A stretch of DNA of 8,161 nucleotides from Candidatus Cloacimonadota bacterium (GTDB lineage: Bacteria; Cloacimonadota; Cloacimonadia; Cloacimonadales; TCS61), in contig JAGGWC010000001.1 of NCBI GenBank assembly GCA_021157645.1, positions 1 through 8,161 of the forward strand, read 5' to 3'. Each line of letters opens with the position of its first letter. The stretch's first letter is position 1. A program made the position numbers and the translations under genes. Under the pieces are notes generated by a model. The model made no database searches and was not told the DNA's origin. It saw nothing but the letters and a program-made list of their open reading frames with translations. Positions 6,757-8,161 of this stretch are shown here, piece after piece.

Positions 6757-6784
6757 AAAATGTGGAAGCCATGTAGCTTCCACA
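6757..6784 (-). terminator. Hairpin between dctP and dctQ (attenuating terminator or mRNA stabiliser)
   Basis: TGTGGAAGC (6761-6769) and GCTTCCACA (6776-6784) form a perfect 9-bp stem with a 6-base loop. On the minus strand the stem is followed by TTTT, then C and TTT (complement of 6760 downward). It begins about 12 bases after the dctP stop and ends before the dctQ ribosome site. The short T-run suggests partial termination. Such hairpins after binding-protein genes commonly let the binding protein be made in excess over the membrane subunits, either by attenuation or by shielding the upstream mRNA from 3' decay. Confidence 0.7.
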
Positions 6785-6795
6785 CATTTTAAGTT

Positions 6796-7785
6796 TTACA
6801 TATTTTGGATTTTTTCGTACATTCCTTTTCCCCAAATTTTGTCAAATTCAGGTTGACTGTAATATTCTAATGCATGTTTCATGAATGCTTCTTTATCAGG
6901 AATTATAATTTCAATTCCATAATCTTTTACAAATTTATCCAATAGTTCTGCTTCTTGTTCGGAAACTAAATAATTCATATAATATCTTGCAACTTCCATA
7001 GCTTTCTTTATATATACCTTATATTCCTCAGGCATTGATTGCCACAATTTCTCATTAATCACAGGATTTAAAATACCAATCAAATGATCTGTCAAAACAA
7101 TATAATGTGTAACCTCAACAAACTTTGCTGATAAATCGGTTGGAAGTGGATTATCTTGACCATCAATTGCTCCAGTTTTTAAACCTAAATAAACATCGGT
7201 AAAATCCATAGGAGTTGGTTGTGCACCAAGTGCTCTTCCCATATCCAAATACACCTTACTATTTGGCATTCTTAGCTTAACTCCTTTTAAGTCCTCTGGA
7301 GTTTTTACGGAGCCAACTTTAGCAGTTAAATTCAGTTCTCTTGTGCCCAAATACCACGTATCTAGAACTCTTAAATTACTTTTCTGAGCAAGTTTATCAA
7401 ACATATCTTGAACCATTTTACTTGTCATTACTCTGTACATATGATCTAAATCTTTAAAAACATAGGCTGCATTAAATACTCCAAATTCAGGCATTCCACC
7501 TATATCAGCAAACCAAGCTGGTCCTGTATCACAGAGCATATCCAAATCCCCGCGCATAACCGCCAAAATCATTGACCTTTGATCACCCAATTGACCGGAA
7601 TGAAAAATCTGAACTTCAATATTTCCTCCACTAAGTCCTTTAACTACTTCTGCAAATTTTTCCATGGCTTTCACTTGTGGTTGTGTGGGAGCTGCAACAG
7701 TTCCAAATTTCAAAACATACTTCGGAGCACTTATTACTAATACCGAAAAAACAATCAACAAAGTAACCATAAGAATCTTCTTCAT
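6796..7785 (-). CDS. dctP: TRAP transporter solute-binding protein DctP
   Basis: A 329-residue secreted ligand-binding protein. Residues 1-20 form a signal peptide (MKKI, hydrophobic core, then VISA with likely cleavage before Pro21). The mature part has DctP-family marks: FHSGQLGDQRS (61-71), GTRELNLT with Arg149, GVKLRMPNS with Arg172, and GAIDGQDNP (205-213). The arginine in the KLRMP segment corresponds to the family's conserved carboxylate-binding arginine, so the ligand is expected to be an organic or sugar acid. The start is the ATG at 7785, with AAGGAGG 8 bases ahead. A longer frame opening at 7851 is excluded because its first codons overlap the promoter -10 and the operator. It is the first gene of a five-gene operon whose neighbours (aldolase, FGGY kinase) point to a sugar-acid ligand. 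Confidence 0.95.
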   Translation of the reverse strand: MKKILMVTLLIVFSVLVISAPKYVLKFGTVAAPTQPQVKAMEKFAEVVKGLSGGNIEVQIFHSGQLGDQRSMILAVMRGDLDMLCDTGPAWFADIGGMPEFGVFNAAYVFKDLDHMYRVMTSKMVQDMFDKLAQKSNLRVLDTWYLGTRELNLTAKVGSVKTPEDLKGVKLRMPNSKVYLDMGRALGAQPTPMDFTDVYLGLKTGAIDGQDNPLPTDLSAKFVEVTHYIVLTDHLIGILNPVINEKLWQSMPEEYKVYIKKAMEVARYYMNYLVSEQEAELLDKFVKDYGIEIIIPDKEAFMKHALEYYSQPEFDKIWGKGMYEKIQNM

Positions 7786-7793
7786 AATACCAC

Positions 7794-7800
7794 CCTCCTT
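7794..7800 (-). promoter_or_regulatory. Ribosome binding site fixing the dctP start
   Basis: AAGGAGG on the minus strand (complement of 7794-7800) is a near-perfect Shine-Dalgarno, 8 bases before the ATG at 7785. It decides between this start and the in-frame upstream ATG at 7851, which lies in the promoter. Confidence 0.85.
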
Positions 7801-7818
7801 AAAATTCACTCTAATAAC

Positions 7819-7830
7819 GCAAACGTTTGC
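7819..7830. promoter_or_regulatory. LacI-family operator O1, in the dctP leader
   Basis: GCAAACGTTTGC is a perfect 12-base palindrome with the central CG typical of LacI-family operators. It spans about +7 to +18 relative to the predicted operon start, so a bound repressor would block promoter clearance. The divergent gene encodes a LacI-type regulator, its probable ligand. Confidence 0.8.
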
Positions 7831-7842
7831 TTGCACGTTGTT

Positions 7843-7871
7843 ATTATACAATAATTCATTTTATTATCCAA
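7843..7871 (-). promoter_or_regulatory. Promoter of the dctPQM-aldolase-kinase operon
   Basis: On the minus strand TTGGAT (complement of 7866-7871) and TATAAT (complement of 7843-7848) are separated by exactly 17 bases. Transcription would start near 7836, about 50 bases before the dctP ATG and just ahead of the palindromic operator. The -10 is perfect and the -35 matches TTG of the consensus. Confidence 0.75.
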
Positions 7872-7957
7872 GATTATTTATAGGTTTTTTATAGCAATTA
7901 TTAGGGATTATTTCTAAATATTATTCAAATTCTTGATTAGATGTTTTGTTTATATTG

Positions 7958-7966
7958 TGTTACAAT
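7958..7966 (+). promoter_or_regulatory. Extended -10 promoter of the LacI-family gene
   Basis: TGTTACAAT fits an extended -10 (TGn-TACAAT). TTAGAT at 7937-7942 with an 18-base spacer is a weak -35. The start would be near 7973, directly before operator O2. An alternative -10, TATAAA at 7971-7976, is possible but has a poorly spaced -35. Confidence 0.5.
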
Positions 7967-7982
7967 ATATTATAAATAGTAC

Positions 7983-7994
7983 TCAAACATTTGC
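7983..7994. promoter_or_regulatory. LacI-family operator O2, in front of the regulator gene
   Basis: TCAAACATTTGC matches operator O1 (GCAAACGTTTGC) at 10 of 12 positions. It lies just downstream of the regulator's predicted start of transcription and ends 2 bases before the ribosome site, which suggests autoregulation. The centres of O1 and O2 are 164 bases apart, a distance that allows a repressor-mediated DNA loop. Confidence 0.65.
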
Positions 7995-8005
7995 GTGGTG
8001 ATTCA

Positions 8006-8161
8006 ATGAATATTACTAAGATTGCAAAGGAACTGAAAGTTCATCCTTCTACAGTTTCAAGAGCACTTTCTGGAAAACCCGGTGTTAGTGATGAGCTTAG
8101 AAACAAAATAATACAATACGCGGAAAAAATTGGATATTATCCAGATGCAAGAGCTAGTTCT
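8006..8161 (+). CDS. LacI-family transcriptional regulator, N-terminal part (cut by right edge)
   Basis: The plus strand is open from the ATG at 8006 to the window end, 52 codons. The visible part is a complete LacI-type DNA-binding domain: MNITKIAKELKVHPSTVSRAL forms the helix-turn-helix (residues 1-21), followed by SGKPGVSDELRNKI, the third helix IIQYAEKIGYYPDARA, and the start of the hinge. A GGTGA ribosome site (7997-8001) lies 4 bases ahead. The sugar-binding domain is outside the window, so the effector is unknown. It is divergent from the TRAP operon and shares with it two matching palindromic operators, which makes it the likely local repressor of sugar-acid uptake and of itself. Confidence 0.93.
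   Translation, partial: MNITKIAKELKVHPSTVSRALSGKPGVSDELRNKIIQYAEKIGYYPDARASS

Noticed and set aside
4034..7785. Sialic-acid (SiaPQM-NanA) operon
   Set aside because: The TRAP plus DapA-family pairing fits, but the kinase is FGGY rather than ROK, and no epimerase or deacetylase is present. The ligand cannot be set from the sequence.
7786..7851. Upstream in-frame ATG extending DctP by 22 residues
   Set aside because: It would place the start codon inside the promoter -10 region and upstream of the predicted transcription start, and would bury the signal peptide. The ATG at 7785 has a strong ribosome site.

Overview
The window is strongly AT-rich. Its gene style (short intergenic gaps, GTG starts, GGAGG-type ribosome sites, TRAP transporter plus LacI-type regulator, and an AAA ATPase of the type common in hyperthermophiles) suggests an anaerobic thermophile, most likely of the Thermotogota (Thermosipho/Marinitoga/Fervidobacterium-like). 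This assignment is an inference from style and remembered protein similarity; no marker gene is present.

Layout. (1) Positions 1-128 hold the start of a minus-strand gene of unknown function that runs off the left edge. (2) Positions 129-733 have no convincing gene. The last ~140 bases form a control region with five TCGTTT-type motifs in inverted pairs and a strong extended -10 promoter. (3) Positions 734-1903 encode a stand-alone AAA ATPase with a winged-helix and a nuclease-like tail (AAA_14/DUF4143-type). (4) Positions 1904-2495 are decayed DNA: a clear coding fragment without a start (about 2272-2493), weaker coding scraps, and a GC-rich hairpin oriented as a minus-strand terminator. (5) Positions 2496-7785 form one minus-strand operon, read right to left as dctP, dctQ, dctM, DapA-family aldolase, FGGY-family sugar kinase. 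(6) Positions 7786-8005 are a divergent control region, and 8006-8161 is the start of a LacI-family regulator on the plus strand, cut by the right edge.

How the genes fit together. The binding protein DctP captures a carboxylated compound outside the cell and DctQM imports it with sodium or protons. The aldolase (Schiff-base lysine, GTTGE motif, but no DapA-type arginine) probably cleaves a 2-keto-3-deoxy acid. The FGGY kinase phosphorylates a sugar, polyol or sugar acid. This reads as an uptake-and-catabolism operon for a sugar acid such as an aldonate or uronate derivative, but the exact substrate cannot be read from the sequence. A LacI-type operator, GCAAACGTTTGC, lies just downstream of the predicted operon transcription start. 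A 10/12 match lies just downstream of the regulator's own promoter, so the divergent regulator probably controls both itself and the operon. A 9-bp hairpin between dctP and dctQ probably makes the binding protein more abundant than the membrane subunits.

No RNA gene, CRISPR array or intact insertion sequence was seen. The best candidates for something not already described are the undefined sugar-acid pathway and the inverted-repeat control region in front of the ATPase.
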